Source: Cyclobacteriaceae bacterium (lineage in GTDB: Bacteria; Bacteroidota; Bacteroidia; Cytophagales; Cyclobacteriaceae). Taken from it: 64,000 bases of DNA. The stretch covers positions 496,001-560,000 of the forward strand of contig JAHBUE010000001.1 of assembly GCA_019638235.1 (NCBI GenBank), read 5' to 3'. The notes under the pieces are model-generated. The model saw only the letters and a program-made list of their open reading frames with translations, ran no database searches and was not told the origin of the DNA. The position numbers and the translations under genes were made by a program. The first letter of the stretch is position 1. Every line of letters starts with the position of its first letter. Shown piece after piece: positions 34,611-43,266 of this stretch.

Positions 34611-35033
34611 GATAATCTTCTCCACCCTGCGCTCATGGCGCCCGCCTTCAAAGCCAGTATGTAAAAAGGTGTCTAAGATTTTTTCAGCATGGTCAGCCGT
34701 AACAAACCGGGCAGGTATGCAAACAATATTGGCGTTGTTGTGCTGGCGGGCCAACGCTGCAATTTCGTCCGTCCAGCACAAGGCTGCCCTGATGCCCTGG
34801 TGCTTGTTGGCGGTAATGGCTACACCATTTGCGCTGCCACACAATAACACACCAAGTACACCATCATTTTTTTCAACTGCTTCGGCAACCGGGTGGGCAA
34901 AGTCGGGGTAATCTACTGATGCCGAACTATGCGTTCCAAAATCCTGCACATCGTAACCCTTATCGGCTAACCATTTTTTTAATGCCTCTTTGCGTTCAAA
35001 GCCAGCATGGTCGCTTCCTATTGCTATTTTCAT
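34599..35033 (-). CDS. rpiB: Ribose 5-phosphate isomerase B
   Basis: RpiB interconverts ribulose- and ribose-5-phosphate in the pentose phosphate pathway. The 144-residue product shows GSDHAGFERKEALKKWL, GTHSSASVDYPDFAHPVAEAV, the active-site Cys in LLCGSANGVAITANK and IRAALCWTDEIAALARQHNNANI, then the His/Arg end FEGGRHERRV. It lies 5 bases after tatC and ends overlapping the Doc remnant by 12 bases. Part of the pdxJ-TPM-glyA-tatC-rpiB minus-strand run. Confidence 0.96.
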   Translation of the reverse strand: MKIAIGSDHAGFERKEALKKWLADKGYDVQDFGTHSSASVDYPDFAHPVAEAVEKNDGVLGVLLCGSANGVAITANKHQGIRAALCWTDEIAALARQHNNANIVCIPARFVTADHAEKILDTFLHTGFEGGRHERRVEKIISTP

Positions 35034-35038
35034 ATTAA

Positions 35039-35872
35039 TCAGATTTCAGAATATTGGTCTTCTTCGCGTTCGCGCTTTGCTTTGCTCTTCATTACCGTTG
35101 CCGATATGAAAACACTAAACTCATAAAGCAGGTACAACGGAATAGCGATTAACGTTTGGCTGAACGGGTCGGGAGGAGTAACAACGGCTGCAATAATCAA
35201 AATGATAACAATGGAATGCCTGCGATACTTGCGCATAAACGCTGGCGTTAATATGCCAACCTTGGTTAAAAAGTAAACCACCACCGGCAACTGAAACAAA
35301 ATGCCACTACCAAAAACAAGCGTTATCATGGTTGATACAAACGAAACTATATCAAACTCGTTTGAAATCATTTCGCTGAGTTGGTAGTTAGACAAGAAAT
35401 AAACCGCCAACGGACTCATTACAAAATACCCGAAGGAAACCCCTGCAAAAAACAGGAGCGAAATAGAAAACACCGCACCCTTAGAAAACTTGCGCTCTTT
35501 TGTTACTAAGCCGGGCTTTACAAAACGCCATATCTCCCAAACAATATACGGAAAGGCAACTGCCACCCCGATAAAAAACGAAGAAGCAATGTGCATCGTG
35601 AACTGCCCGGTCATTTGCCGGCTCTGAATTTTAAAATTCATCTCCTCCACGCAAAGTGTTTCTTCATTACCTACCAGTTTACCCAGCGCACACATCCAAT
35701 CATAAAAAATAAAATCGGGTTTGGCCACCGCAAAGATTATGTTCTCAAAAATCCAGGGGCCATAAATAAAGGCAACAATGGTAAAGACAACCACCGCTAT
35801 TAACGACCGGATGATATGCCACCGTAACTCTTCGAGGTGATCGAGGAAAGTCATTTCTTTTTCTTCAGCCAT
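35039..35872 (-). CDS. tatC: Sec-independent protein translocase TatC
   Basis: TatC is the polytopic receptor of the Tat pathway for folded proteins. The 277-residue product opens with MTFLDHLEELRWHIIRSL (the conserved cytoplasmic FxExxHLxELRxRxI-type element) and has six hydrophobic segments. Other landmarks are the conserved FIYGPWIFENII, PYIVWEIWRFVKPGL, and FGSGILFQLPVVVYFL. It is slightly longer than E. coli TatC owing to a periplasmic loop between helices 1 and 2 (about 60 residues with GNEETLCVEEMN), usual in Bacteroidota. It lies 23 bases after glyA and 5 before rpiB. tatA is not in the window. Confidence 0.95.
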   Translation of the reverse strand: MAEEKEMTFLDHLEELRWHIIRSLIAVVVFTIVAFIYGPWIFENIIFAVAKPDFIFYDWMCALGKLVGNEETLCVEEMNFKIQSRQMTGQFTMHIASSFFIGVAVAFPYIVWEIWRFVKPGLVTKERKFSKGAVFSISLLFFAGVSFGYFVMSPLAVYFLSNYQLSEMISNEFDIVSFVSTMITLVFGSGILFQLPVVVYFLTKVGILTPAFMRKYRRHSIVIILIIAAVVTPPDPFSQTLIAIPLYLLYEFSVFISATVMKSKAKREREEDQYSEI

Positions 35873-35895
35873 TAGTCAAAACCTTCGGTAGGAAA

Positions 35896-37164
35896 TTAAT
35901 ACAACGGAAATTTCTTCATAAAGCTGTTTACTTTTCTTTTTACAGCTTTCAGGTTGTCGGGTTTTTCAGGTGCTTTTAAAACTTCATCGATTAAATCAAC
36001 AACCTTTACTACGTCTTTTTCTTTTAGCCCGCGTGTGGTAATGGCCGGTGTGCCGATGCGCATACCCGAAGTTACAAAAGGCGATTGCGTATCAAACGGA
36101 ACCATGTTTTTATTAATGGTAATGTCGGCTTTTATCAACGCTTCTTCTGCCTGCTTGCCGGTAAGGTTTTTCGAGCGTAAGTCAATCAACATTAAGTGAT
36201 TGTCGGTTCCGTCTGAAATAATTCTGTACCCTTTTGCTACAAAAGCTGCTGCCATTGCTTTTGCATTTTTTACAACCTGCACCACATAATCGAAATACTT
36301 ATCCGACAGCGCTTCTTCAAACGCAATAGCTTTGGCCGCAATTACATGCTCTAACGGGCCGCCTTGCGTTCCTGGAAACACACCCGAATCCAACAACGAA
36401 GTAATTTTTCTGATTTCACCTTTTGGAGTTTTCAACCCCCAGGGGTTATCAAAGTTTTTTCCTACCAATATCATTCCTCCGCGCGGGCCGCGCAGTGTTT
36501 TATGAGTTGTAGTAGTAACAATATGGCAGTGCTCCATAGGGTCGTTTAACAAGCCGCGTGCAATCAGCCCTGCGGGGTGCGAAATATCGGCTAACAACAA
36601 CGCGCCTACGGCATCGGCAGCTTCGCGCAGTTTTTTATAATCCCAATCGCGGCTGTATGCCGAGGCGCCACAAATTATCATCTTGGGTTTTTCGCGCTTT
36701 GCCGTTTCAATAACCTTGTCGAAATCGATAAGCCCGGTGTTTTTTTCAACACCATAAAATGTTGGCTGATACAACTTACCCGAAAAGTTAACAGGTGAGC
36801 CATGCGTAAGGTGTCCGCCATGCGACAGGTCGAAGCCTAAAATTTTATCTCCGGGCTTTAAGCAAGCCAACATAACGGCTGCATTGGCTTGTGCCCCCGA
36901 ATGCGGCTGAACGTTAACCCAGTCGGCATTAAACAACTGGCGGGCACGGTCAATGGCCAATTGCTCGATTTCGTCCACTACCTCGCACCCTCCGTAGTAG
37001 CGCTTGCCGGGCAGGCCCTCGGCATACTTGTTTGTGAGCACCGTGCCCATAGCCTTCATTACCTGTGCAGAGGTGAAGTTTTCTGAGGCGATTAGTTCAA
37101 TTCCGTTTTGCTGGCGTTTTTTTTCTTTTTCGATGAGGTCGAAAACAATTTTATCTCTTTTCAT
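35896..37164 (-). CDS. glyA: Serine hydroxymethyltransferase
   Basis: GlyA makes glycine and 5,10-methylene-tetrahydrofolate from serine. The 422-residue product has the N-terminal [10 protein letters not shown] and [21 protein letters not shown] (substrate Tyr residues), [12 protein letters not shown] and the PLP-Lys motif [14 protein letters not shown], then [17 protein letters not shown]. An in-frame ATG at 37194 exists, but it lies within the -7 box (37199-37192). The ATG at 37164 gives the usual start [15 protein letters not shown], so it is chosen. It probably starts the cotranscribed glyA-tatC-rpiB run. Confidence 0.97.
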   Translation of the reverse strand: MKRDKIVFDLIEKEKKRQQNGIELIASENFTSAQVMKAMGTVLTNKYAEGLPGKRYYGGCEVVDEIEQLAIDRARQLFNADWVNVQPHSGAQANAAVMLACLKPGDKILGFDLSHGGHLTHGSPVNFSGKLYQPTFYGVEKNTGLIDFDKVIETAKREKPKMIICGASAYSRDWDYKKLREAADAVGALLLADISHPAGLIARGLLNDPMEHCHIVTTTTHKTLRGPRGGMILVGKNFDNPWGLKTPKGEIRKITSLLDSGVFPGTQGGPLEHVIAAKAIAFEEALSDKYFDYVVQVVKNAKAMAAAFVAKGYRIISDGTDNHLMLIDLRSKNLTGKQAEEALIKADITINKNMVPFDTQSPFVTSGMRIGTPAITTRGLKEKDVVKVVDLIDEVLKAPEKPDNLKAVKRKVNSFMKKFPLY

Positions 37165-37191
37165 TCGGGAAGATATTACAGTAAGAAAGGC

Positions 37192-37199
37192 CAAAAATA
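37192..37199 (-). promoter_or_regulatory. -7 box of glyA
   Basis: TATTTTTG on the minus strand, perfect TAnnTTTG, 27 bases before the glyA ATG. TTG elements occur only at unusual distances (4 and 25 bases upstream), so -33 is unclear. Confidence 0.5.
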
Positions 37200-37257
37200 A
37201 GGCAATTTACCTCACCCCCGATAACAATTTGAGTCTTTAAATATCCCCTCCCCTGTT

Positions 37258-37908
37258 TCAGCTTATCCTTAAATCATCCCCCAACTCGTTCACATCATCA
37301 GGCGTTTTGCCAAATCCCTTTTCGGTTAAAATTTCGCCACAACGTTTTATGGCAGCCTCAAGTCCGTCAACGGTTTTTCCGTTGCGCACCTGCGTTACCA
37401 AATCCTGCACCAGCTTATCCCATACTTTTTGTTCCACTACTTTGCTTATGCCCTGGTCACCGATTATGATTACTTCGAGTTCAAAAAATGAAATGAAAAT
37501 CATAATGCCGGTACGCTGCCGTGTGTTGAAAACTTCCTGTTCTAAAAAAGCATTCTCGGCACGCTGGCGTGTGGCGTGGTCTAAGTGTCGTTGCGAAACC
37601 AACCAGCGTTTCAAATCATCCGAAACATTTGGTAACACTCCGCCAAGTATGGCAGCCAACAGCACCAACAAAAAAATGTATAGCGAGTTGTGTATGGCAA
37701 GCGAGGGCACAAACCGGTCAAAAAACACAATCAGTAAGAACACGCCAAATGCAGCCAACAAAGCTCCTTTATAATTGGCAATAGTATAATACCCGCTTCG
37801 GGCTACTATTACCGGAACGATTTCTCCCGATATACCCCTTTCGGACTGCCGAACCGCTGTTTTGATACGCTCCAGTTCTTCGTTGGTAAATTTTTCGCGA
37901 AGTTTCAT
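37258..37908 (-). CDS. TPM domain membrane protein
   Basis: The 216-residue product has a short N-terminal TPM part (FTNEELERIKTAVRQSERGISGEIVPVIV), two transmembrane helices (ALLAAFGVFLLIVFF and LYIFLLVLLAAILGGVLP) and a C-terminal TPM part (ARQRAENAFLEQEVFNTRQRTGIMIFISFFELEVIIIGDQGI, then VRNGKTVDGLEAAIKRCGEIL). The family (TPM phosphatase, Psb32/YgcG-related) is linked to photosystem repair in plants and to unknown envelope roles in bacteria. The TPM domain being split around the helices is the usual arrangement of this membrane-anchored subgroup. It lies 39 bases after pdxJ. Confidence 0.85.
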   Translation of the reverse strand: MKLREKFTNEELERIKTAVRQSERGISGEIVPVIVARSGYYTIANYKGALLAAFGVFLLIVFFDRFVPSLAIHNSLYIFLLVLLAAILGGVLPNVSDDLKRWLVSQRHLDHATRQRAENAFLEQEVFNTRQRTGIMIFISFFELEVIIIGDQGISKVVEQKVWDKLVQDLVTQVRNGKTVDGLEAAIKRCGEILTEKGFGKTPDDVNELGDDLRIS

Positions 37909-37947
37909 CTTGGCGTGATTTAAAAAATTAAAGATAACGAATAAGCC

Positions 37948-38664
37948 TTAATCTTTCAGCCGGAGCAAATACATCTGAATGGTGTTTTCCAATCCGTAGT
38001 ACAGGGCATCGCAAATAAGGGCATGGCCGATGGAAACTTCATCTATGTACGGAATGGATTGTTTCAAAAACCTAAGGTTAGCAAGGTCGAGGTCGTGGCC
38101 GGCATTAATGCCCAGCCCGGCAGCGTGCGCAACGTTGGCACACTGTATGTATGGTGCCACTGCCTTTTCGGGGTTGGCCGGGTATTGATGCGCATACGGT
38201 TCGGTGTACAGTTCAATCCTGTCTGCACCGGCTTTTGCGGCAGCTTCCGCCATAGCGGGATTGGGGTTTACAAAAACCGAAACACGTGCACCGTAACGCT
38301 TCAGTTCGGCTATAATTTCCTGTAACATCGCCTGGTGTTTTACGGTATCCCAACCGGCATTTGAGGTTATCGCATCAGGGGCATCGGGCACTAAGGTTGC
38401 TTGTGTCGGCTTTACTTCACGAATGAGGTTCATGTAACGCTCATCCGGGTAGCCTTCAATGTTAAATTCTGTTTTCACTACATCTTTCAACAGCAACACA
38501 TCGCTGTACCGGATGTGGCGTTCGTCCGGGCGCGGATGCACGGTAATGCCTTCCGCCCCAAAGCGCTCACAATCCAATGCGGTTTTTACAACATCGGGGT
38601 TGTTGCCTCCGCGTGCGTTGCGCAGCGTGGCTATCTTATTAATATTTACACTTAACCGGGTCAT
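37948..38664 (-). CDS. pdxJ: Pyridoxine 5'-phosphate synthase
   Basis: PdxJ condenses 1-deoxyxylulose 5-phosphate with 3-amino-2-oxopropyl phosphate to make pyridoxine phosphate, the final de novo vitamin B6 step. The 238-residue TIM-barrel protein has the N-terminal [23 protein letters not shown], the active-site [38 protein letters not shown] and the C-terminal [21 protein letters not shown]. Length is standard. The window contains several PLP users (glyA, lysA, the D-cysteine desulfhydrase homologue) but they are not in the same transcript except glyA downstream. Confidence 0.97.
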   Translation of the reverse strand: MTRLSVNINKIATLRNARGGNNPDVVKTALDCERFGAEGITVHPRPDERHIRYSDVLLLKDVVKTEFNIEGYPDERYMNLIREVKPTQATLVPDAPDAITSNAGWDTVKHQAMLQEIIAELKRYGARVSVFVNPNPAMAEAAAKAGADRIELYTEPYAHQYPANPEKAVAPYIQCANVAHAAGLGINAGHDLDLANLRFLKQSIPYIDEVSIGHALICDALYYGLENTIQMYLLRLKD

Positions 38665-38746
38665 ACTTCTGCTACCAAATTACAAATAGCGCACGTTAAA
38701 TACACCATATACAAGCGGCAAGACTTTTTAATTTATTCCATACTGC

Positions 38747-38754
38747 TACTTTTG
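38747..38754 (+). promoter_or_regulatory. -7 box of the yqeY operon
   Basis: TACTTTTG, perfect TAnnTTTG, 16 bases before the yqeY ATG at 38771. A TTTTTAA stretch about 19 bases upstream is a poor -33 element. It starts the long plus-strand run that reaches the terminator at 48565-48596. Confidence 0.6.
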
Positions 38755-38770
38755 TGCAAACTCTGTTGTT

Positions 38771-39223
38771 ATGAGCCTGAAAGCACAAATCGATGCCGAC
38801 ATAAAAAAAGCAATGTTGGCCAAAAACAAGGAAGAACTGGAAGCCCTGCGAAGCATTAAATCGCTAATCCTGCTGGCCGAAACCGAAAAGGGCGGCAGTG
38901 GCGATGTTTCTGCCGATGCAGAAAACAAATTGCTGATGAAAGCCGCCAAGCAACGAAAAGAATCTGTCGATATATTCCAGCAACAAGGCCGCACCGACCT
39001 GGTTGAAAAAGAATCGCTCCAGCTTGAAGTAATCAGCCGGTATTTACCCAAGCAACTTTCGGAAGCTGAAATATCAGAAGCCCTTAAAAAAATTATTGAC
39101 GAAGTAGGCGCAACCGGCCCGCAGGATATGGGCAAGGTTATGGGAAGTGCCACTAAAAAACTTGCCGGGCAGGCCGATGGTAAAATAATTTCTGAATTAG
39201 TTAAAAAACTATTGGCCTCTTGA
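38771..39223 (+). CDS. GatB/YqeY domain-containing protein
   Basis: The 150-residue helical protein resembles the C-terminal tRNA-binding domain of the GatB amidotransferase subunit. Conserved features: MSLKAQIDADIKKAMLAKNKEELEALRSIKSLIL at the start, KQRKESVDIFQQQGRTDLVEKE in the middle, and QDMGKVMGSATKKLAGQADGKIISELVKKLL at the end. Free-standing YqeY proteins have no proven role; tRNA or aminoacyl-tRNA quality control is guessed from the fold. Its TGA overlaps the TTG start of cvpA (TTGA), so the two are translationally coupled. Confidence 0.92.
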   Translation: MSLKAQIDADIKKAMLAKNKEELEALRSIKSLILLAETEKGGSGDVSADAENKLLMKAAKQRKESVDIFQQQGRTDLVEKESLQLEVISRYLPKQLSEAEISEALKKIIDEVGATGPQDMGKVMGSATKKLAGQADGKIISELVKKLLAS

Positions 39224-39729
39224 ATGTGCTGGATATTATTCTGATAGCCTCTTTTATCATTGGTATATTTTCCGGCTACCAAAAAGGTTTCCTTGCAAGT
39301 TTGTTTTCGTTAGCCGGAATTTTTTTCGGCATCCTGTTAGGCTTTAAGCTGATGGGTGTAGCCATGCTTAAACTTTCTAACTATTATAACATCAGCGAAA
39401 AAATTCTTCCTTACGTTGCCTTTGGTGTGGTGTTCATTATCGTGATTATCGTTGTGAACATTCTCGGCAAATTAGTAAAGTCGTCTATCGATAAAACCGT
39501 GCTTGGGCAGGCGGATAAATGGATTGGCGGTGCGCTTGGCTTACTGAAAGCCATGTTTATGATAAGCGTATTTTTTTGGATAATGAGTGCGTTATCTTTT
39601 GAGTTTCCTGAACACTGGGTAGCCGATTCGCGGTTATACCCTTACACCGTTAACGTAGCGCCAACCGTAACCGAATGGGTTGGCGATATTTTTCCTACAT
39701 TCAAAGATTTGTTCGGAAGCACGGAGTGA
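39220..39729 (+). CDS. CvpA family membrane protein
   Basis: The 169-residue product has four hydrophobic helices (LDIILIASFIIGIFSGY, SLFSLAGIFFGILLGFKLMGV, ILPYVAFGVVFIIVIIVVNILG, LGLLKAMFMISVFFWIMSAL), as CvpA/colicin V production proteins do. The family signature DxxxLxxxxxxGxxxGxxxGF reads LDIILIASFIIGIFSGYQKGF. In E. coli, CvpA affects colicin V export and envelope homeostasis. The start is taken as TTG at 39220, which overlaps the yqeY stop in the pattern TTGA; a GTG two codons later is the alternative. Confidence 0.9.
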   Translation: MNVLDIILIASFIIGIFSGYQKGFLASLFSLAGIFFGILLGFKLMGVAMLKLSNYYNISEKILPYVAFGVVFIIVIIVVNILGKLVKSSIDKTVLGQADKWIGGALGLLKAMFMISVFFWIMSALSFEFPEHWVADSRLYPYTVNVAPTVTEWVGDIFPTFKDLFGSTE

Positions 39730-39755
39730 GGTGTATGTTGGATTTTTTTCTTACA

Positions 39756-39775
39756 TTTTGGTTGTAAAACCAAAA
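39756..39775 (+). promoter_or_regulatory. Perfect 8-bp hairpin just before the alpha/beta-hydrolase start
   Basis: TTTTGGTT (39756-39763) and AACCAAAA (39768-39775) pair perfectly around a GTAA tetraloop, 4 bases upstream of the ATG at 39780. It overlaps a TACATTTTG stretch (39753-39760; an imperfect -7 box). It may be an operator, a weak terminator for cvpA (no T run follows) or a translation-inhibiting hairpin. Confidence 0.4.
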
Positions 39776-39779
39776 CACA

Positions 39780-40532
39780 ATGGCACTAAACGTTAAAGAA
39801 GAGGGCGGATTCAAATATGTTGATGAAGGTCAGGGGCCTGTGCTTATGTTATTGCACGGCTTGTTTGGGGCGCTTAGCAACTGGGAGGGTGTCGTTACCC
39901 GGTTCTCGGTCAATTTCCGGGTGATAATTCCTATGCTGCCCATTTACGAAATGCCCATACGGGAGGCCGGGCTTGAAGGATTGCGAAAGTTTGTAGAAGA
40001 GTTCGTTGCCCTTAAAAACCTGAACGACATGACTATTATGGGCAACAGCCTTGGCGGGCACGTTGCCTTAGTCTATACCCTGAAAAATCCGCAGAAAGTA
40101 AAAAAACTTATCCTTACGGGAAGTTCGGGACTGTTTGAAGATTCTATGGGCGGCTCCTACCCCAAGCGTGGCAATTACGCATATATAAAAGAGCGGGTAG
40201 CCTACACCTTTTACAACCCCGAAGTAGCCACCAAAGAATTAGTGGATGAGGTGTTTGAAACCACTAACAGTATTCCCAAATGTATGCGCATTGTAGCCAT
40301 TGCCAAATCGGCACAACGCAACAACCTGGCCGATGACATCCCGAATATTAATGTGCCCACGCTGTTGGTTTGGGGGCTAAACGACACCATCACACCGCCT
40401 ATGGTAGCCCATGAGTTTAACCGGCTCATACCCCGCTCATCCCTCCGGTTTGTTGATAAATGCTGCCATGCGCCCATGATGGAGCACCCTGAAAAATTTA
40501 ATGAACTTGTGGAAGACTTTTTACTGAATTAA
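39780..40532 (+). CDS. Alpha/beta hydrolase
   Basis: The 250-residue product has the HGLFGALSNW oxyanion motif (residues 26-35), the nucleophile elbow GNSLGGHVALVY with catalytic Ser, LLVWGLNDTITPP with the acidic residue, and His in CCHAPMMEHPEKFNE. It resembles the MhpC/BioH-type hydrolases of Bacteroidota; the substrate cannot be told. The next gene (CBS) follows after 26 bases. An 8-bp hairpin covers the region directly before its start codon. Confidence 0.88.
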   Translation: MALNVKEEGGFKYVDEGQGPVLMLLHGLFGALSNWEGVVTRFSVNFRVIIPMLPIYEMPIREAGLEGLRKFVEEFVALKNLNDMTIMGNSLGGHVALVYTLKNPQKVKKLILTGSSGLFEDSMGGSYPKRGNYAYIKERVAYTFYNPEVATKELVDEVFETTNSIPKCMRIVAIAKSAQRNNLADDIPNINVPTLLVWGLNDTITPPMVAHEFNRLIPRSSLRFVDKCCHAPMMEHPEKFNELVEDFLLN

Positions 40533-40558
40533 GGTATATATGCGTAAACAATAAGCCC

Positions 40559-41224
40559 GTGATTGCCGAGGATTTAATAAACCACATGATTCCACCGCTT
40601 AAAGCAAGCGATGACGCCCACAAGGCTATTGTGTGGATGGAGGAATTCCGGTGCAACCACATGCCGGTAGTGGAAGATGGAAAACTACTGGGTTTTATTT
40701 CTGAAGAAATCATCCTCGAAACAAATAATATTGACAAGCGTGTAGGTGATTTTAATCTGACAGGTGAAAATTGTTTTGTTTCTACCGCCACTCATTTTTA
40801 TGATATACTAAAAATTGCATCCGATAATAAACTTCAATCGGTTGCCGTGCTGGACGACATGCAGCAATATCAAGGTTTGATTACGGTACAGGATACGATT
40901 ACCTCATTTGCGCAAACAGCTGCCGTGCAAATGCCCGGAGGCATATTAGTGCTTTCCATGAATCACAACGATTATTCGCTTGCCGAAATAAGCAGGCTTA
41001 TTGAAGAGAATAATGCCAGGGTACTAAGCAGCATTGTAAAAGAAGAGCCGCTTGATCCGGGGAAAATTCGCTTAACGCTAAAGCTAAACCAACTTGACCT
41101 GTCGCGTATTGTTGCCACGCTCGAACGGTTTGGCTATAGGGTGATTGGCCGCTACCAGGAAACGAAACCGATTGCCGCTGAACAGGAGCGTATTGATATG
41201 CTGCTGCGGTATTTAGAGATTTAA
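40559..41224 (+). CDS. CBS-domain and ACT-like regulatory protein
   Basis: The 221-residue product consists of two CBS motifs (MIAEDLINHMIPPLKASDDAHKA to HMPVVEDGKLLGFI at about 1-50, and CFVSTATHFYDILKIASDNKLQSVAVLDD to GLITVQDTI at about 70-115). An ACT-like C-terminal half follows (GGILVLSMNHNDYSLAEISRLIEEN, then KIRLTLKLNQLDLSRIVATLERFGY). CBS pairs bind adenosyl nucleotides; ACT domains bind small ligands. A role as sensor of nucleotides (possibly NAD(P)-related) is suggested by nadK directly downstream, as in many Bacteroidota, but is inference. Start codon is GTG. Confidence 0.88.
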   Translation: MIAEDLINHMIPPLKASDDAHKAIVWMEEFRCNHMPVVEDGKLLGFISEEIILETNNIDKRVGDFNLTGENCFVSTATHFYDILKIASDNKLQSVAVLDDMQQYQGLITVQDTITSFAQTAAVQMPGGILVLSMNHNDYSLAEISRLIEENNARVLSSIVKEEPLDPGKIRLTLKLNQLDLSRIVATLERFGYRVIGRYQETKPIAAEQERIDMLLRYLEI

Positions 41225-41295
41225 AGCTGCGTCCGTTTCTTTTCACTTCCATATTTCAGTTGTACCTTTAATCTTCATCGGCTAACCGGAAGTAC

Positions 41296-42171
41296 ATGAA
41301 AATCGGAATTCACGGAAAAGAATTTAACCGGCAATCGGTTGATTTTATTCAACTTGTTTTTCAGGTGCTTGCACAGCGCAAGGCTCAATTATTTGTATCC
41401 TCTAAATTTGCCAGCTTCCTGAAAGCAGCCGCGTTCAAAAAATTCAACTACAAAATTTATGAGGCGGGGCAATCGCTAAAAAAATTAGATGCTTTTTTAA
41501 GCATTGGAGGCGATGGCACATTGCTGGAATCCGTAACCCACATTGGCGCTGCGGAAACACCCATCCTCGGCATTAACACCGGTAGGCTTGGGTTTCTGGC
41601 AACCATTAGTCGCGAAGAAACAGAACAGGCATTACAAAAATTATTTTCAGGAGCGTACACACTCGATACGCGCGCTATGCTAAGATTGGAGTCCAATCAA
41701 AACCTGTTTGGCAAACTAAACTTTGCACTCAACGACTTTACCGTTGTGAAAAAAGATTCATCATCCATGATAACGGTGCACACCTATATAGATGGCGAAT
41801 TTTTAAACTCCTACTGGGCTGACGGCATAATTGTAGCCACCCCCACAGGCTCAACGGGGTATTCGCTAAGTTGCGGAGGCCCGTTGGTTTTCCCCCGGTC
41901 GGGTAATTTCGTTATTACCCCTATTAGTCCGCACAACCTTGCGGTTCGTCCTATTGTAGTGCCCGATCAATCGGAGATAACCTTTAAAATTGAAGGAAGA
42001 AGCAAAAAATTTCTTATTTCGTTAGATTCACGAATATCAACCGTTGACCATACCGTTAAGCTCAAGATCAAGAAAGAGTCATTTCATGCGCACCTGATAC
42101 AATTAGAGGGGCAGCATTATTTTAAAACCTTACGGCAAAAGCTAAATTGGGGATTAGACATTAGAAATTGA
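41296..42171 (+). CDS. nadK: NAD kinase
   Basis: NadK makes NADP from NAD and ATP or polyphosphate. The 291-residue product has the GGDGTLLESV motif (catalytic Asp), ILGINTGRLGFLA, FALNDFTVVKKDSS (conserved N-E/D), and the glycine-rich loop TPTGSTGYSLSCGGPLV. Length and order are standard. Located 71 bases after the CBS/ACT gene and 48 before the DUF6089 gene. This order (CBS-nadK-DUF6089-uppS-bamA-skp) is a recognised Bacteroidota cluster. Confidence 0.97.
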   Translation: MKIGIHGKEFNRQSVDFIQLVFQVLAQRKAQLFVSSKFASFLKAAAFKKFNYKIYEAGQSLKKLDAFLSIGGDGTLLESVTHIGAAETPILGINTGRLGFLATISREETEQALQKLFSGAYTLDTRAMLRLESNQNLFGKLNFALNDFTVVKKDSSSMITVHTYIDGEFLNSYWADGIIVATPTGSTGYSLSCGGPLVFPRSGNFVITPISPHNLAVRPIVVPDQSEITFKIEGRSKKFLISLDSRISTVDHTVKLKIKKESFHAHLIQLEGQHYFKTLRQKLNWGLDIRN

Positions 42172-42180
42172 TTTTTTCTT

Positions 42181-42188
42181 TACATTTG
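42181..42188 (+). promoter_or_regulatory. -7 box before the DUF6089 genes
   Basis: TACATTTG, perfect TAnnTTTG, 10 bases after the nadK stop and 31 before the next ATG. No good TTG at -33. Suggests an internal promoter for the envelope part of the run. Confidence 0.5.
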
Positions 42189-42219
42189 TAGCTTACTGAT
42201 TTCTAAACACTTACCGCTG

Positions 42220-43266
42220 ATGAGAAAGTTGGCTTTTTTCGTGCTGGCAGCCCTGTTCATGACCCTCATAACAGATGAGGCAGAGGCCCAGATGAACAGA
42301 CGAAACATCAAAAAGAATAATAAGCGAATAGCCAGTTACCGTGGGAAAAAATCCAATTTCGGTAAAGACAAGGTATACAATGCCGTAGGTGTATCGCTTA
42401 ATGCTTTCAATTATTTTGGCGATCTGTCGCCCAGCCCCAAGCGGATAAGTACAGATATAGGATTTACGCGCCCTGCCATTGGCGCTTCTTTTACTCACCG
42501 TTTTGGCCCCCGCTACCAGCTAACGGGCAGCTTTATGTACGGTGGAATCCGTGGAGCGGATAGCGAATCGGCAGATCCGGGTGATGTTGAAAATGGCGCT
42601 TTCCGATATGTACGAAACCTATCGTTCCGCAACAGGATAAAAGAATTGTCGGTAGTTGCACAGGTAGATCTGTTTGAAAATATGGCTACATACATCAGCC
42701 GTGTTCAGTGGACTCCGTATGTGTATGCCGGTGTAGCCGTTTTTCATCACAACCCGCAGGCCCAGGTACCCGCAACCGATTTATTGGGAAACCCCTTTTC
42801 TGATGCGGGGCAATGGGTAAACCTTCAGCCCCTGAAAACAGAAGGAAAATCATACAGTTTAATACAACCCGCTATACCATTTGGCCTTGGCGCGCGTTTC
42901 AGATTAAACGAAGTTATGGATATAGCAGCCGAATTTGGATTCAGATACACGTTTACCGATTACTTAGACGATGTAAGCGGATATTATGTTGACCTCAATA
43001 CGCTTTCCAGCGAAAAGGCTAAGGCTTTGTCCTATCGCTCAAATGAAGTTCAGCCGGTTAATGCGCGGGTGCAGGAAATTCTGGCCAACACCTACAATGG
43101 TTACACCGGCTTCACAACAGTTTCCGGTTACGGTCATATTAATTCAACGGGCGAACGCAACCTTCGCGGTAGCGCCAAGAAAAACGACCGCGATATATAC
43201 ATGGTAACATCCGTGCGGCTAACCTATATACTCGGTAAAACCTTTCACAAGGCCAAGTTCAGATGA
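42220..43266 (+). CDS. DUF6089 family outer-membrane protein
   Basis: The 348-residue product has a signal peptide (MRKLAFFVLAALFMTLITDEAEAQ), a basic linker rich in Asn/Lys/Arg (MNRRNIKKNNKRIASYRGKK), and a beta-barrel-like region. The barrel region has VGVSLNAFNYFGDLSP, GASFTHRFGPRYQLTG, YTPYVYAGVAVFHHNP-like strands (here VQWTPYVYAGVAVFHH) and a C-terminal LTYILGKTFHKAKFR. The family is annotated DUF6089 in Bacteroidota and sits before uppS and bamA; it may assist barrel assembly or cell-wall coupling, but there is no proof. Its last 4 bases overlap the next gene (ATGA). Confidence 0.85.
   Translation: MRKLAFFVLAALFMTLITDEAEAQMNRRNIKKNNKRIASYRGKKSNFGKDKVYNAVGVSLNAFNYFGDLSPSPKRISTDIGFTRPAIGASFTHRFGPRYQLTGSFMYGGIRGADSESADPGDVENGAFRYVRNLSFRNRIKELSVVAQVDLFENMATYISRVQWTPYVYAGVAVFHHNPQAQVPATDLLGNPFSDAGQWVNLQPLKTEGKSYSLIQPAIPFGLGARFRLNEVMDIAAEFGFRYTFTDYLDDVSGYYVDLNTLSSEKAKALSYRSNEVQPVNARVQEILANTYNGYTGFTTVSGYGHINSTGERNLRGSAKKNDRDIYMVTSVRLTYILGKTFHKAKFR

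Noticed and set aside
38746..39282. 178-codon minus-strand reading frame over yqeY
   Set aside because: Ser/Leu-rich composition typical of antisense shadows, fully opposite a conserved YqeY gene with its own promoter; no family pattern.
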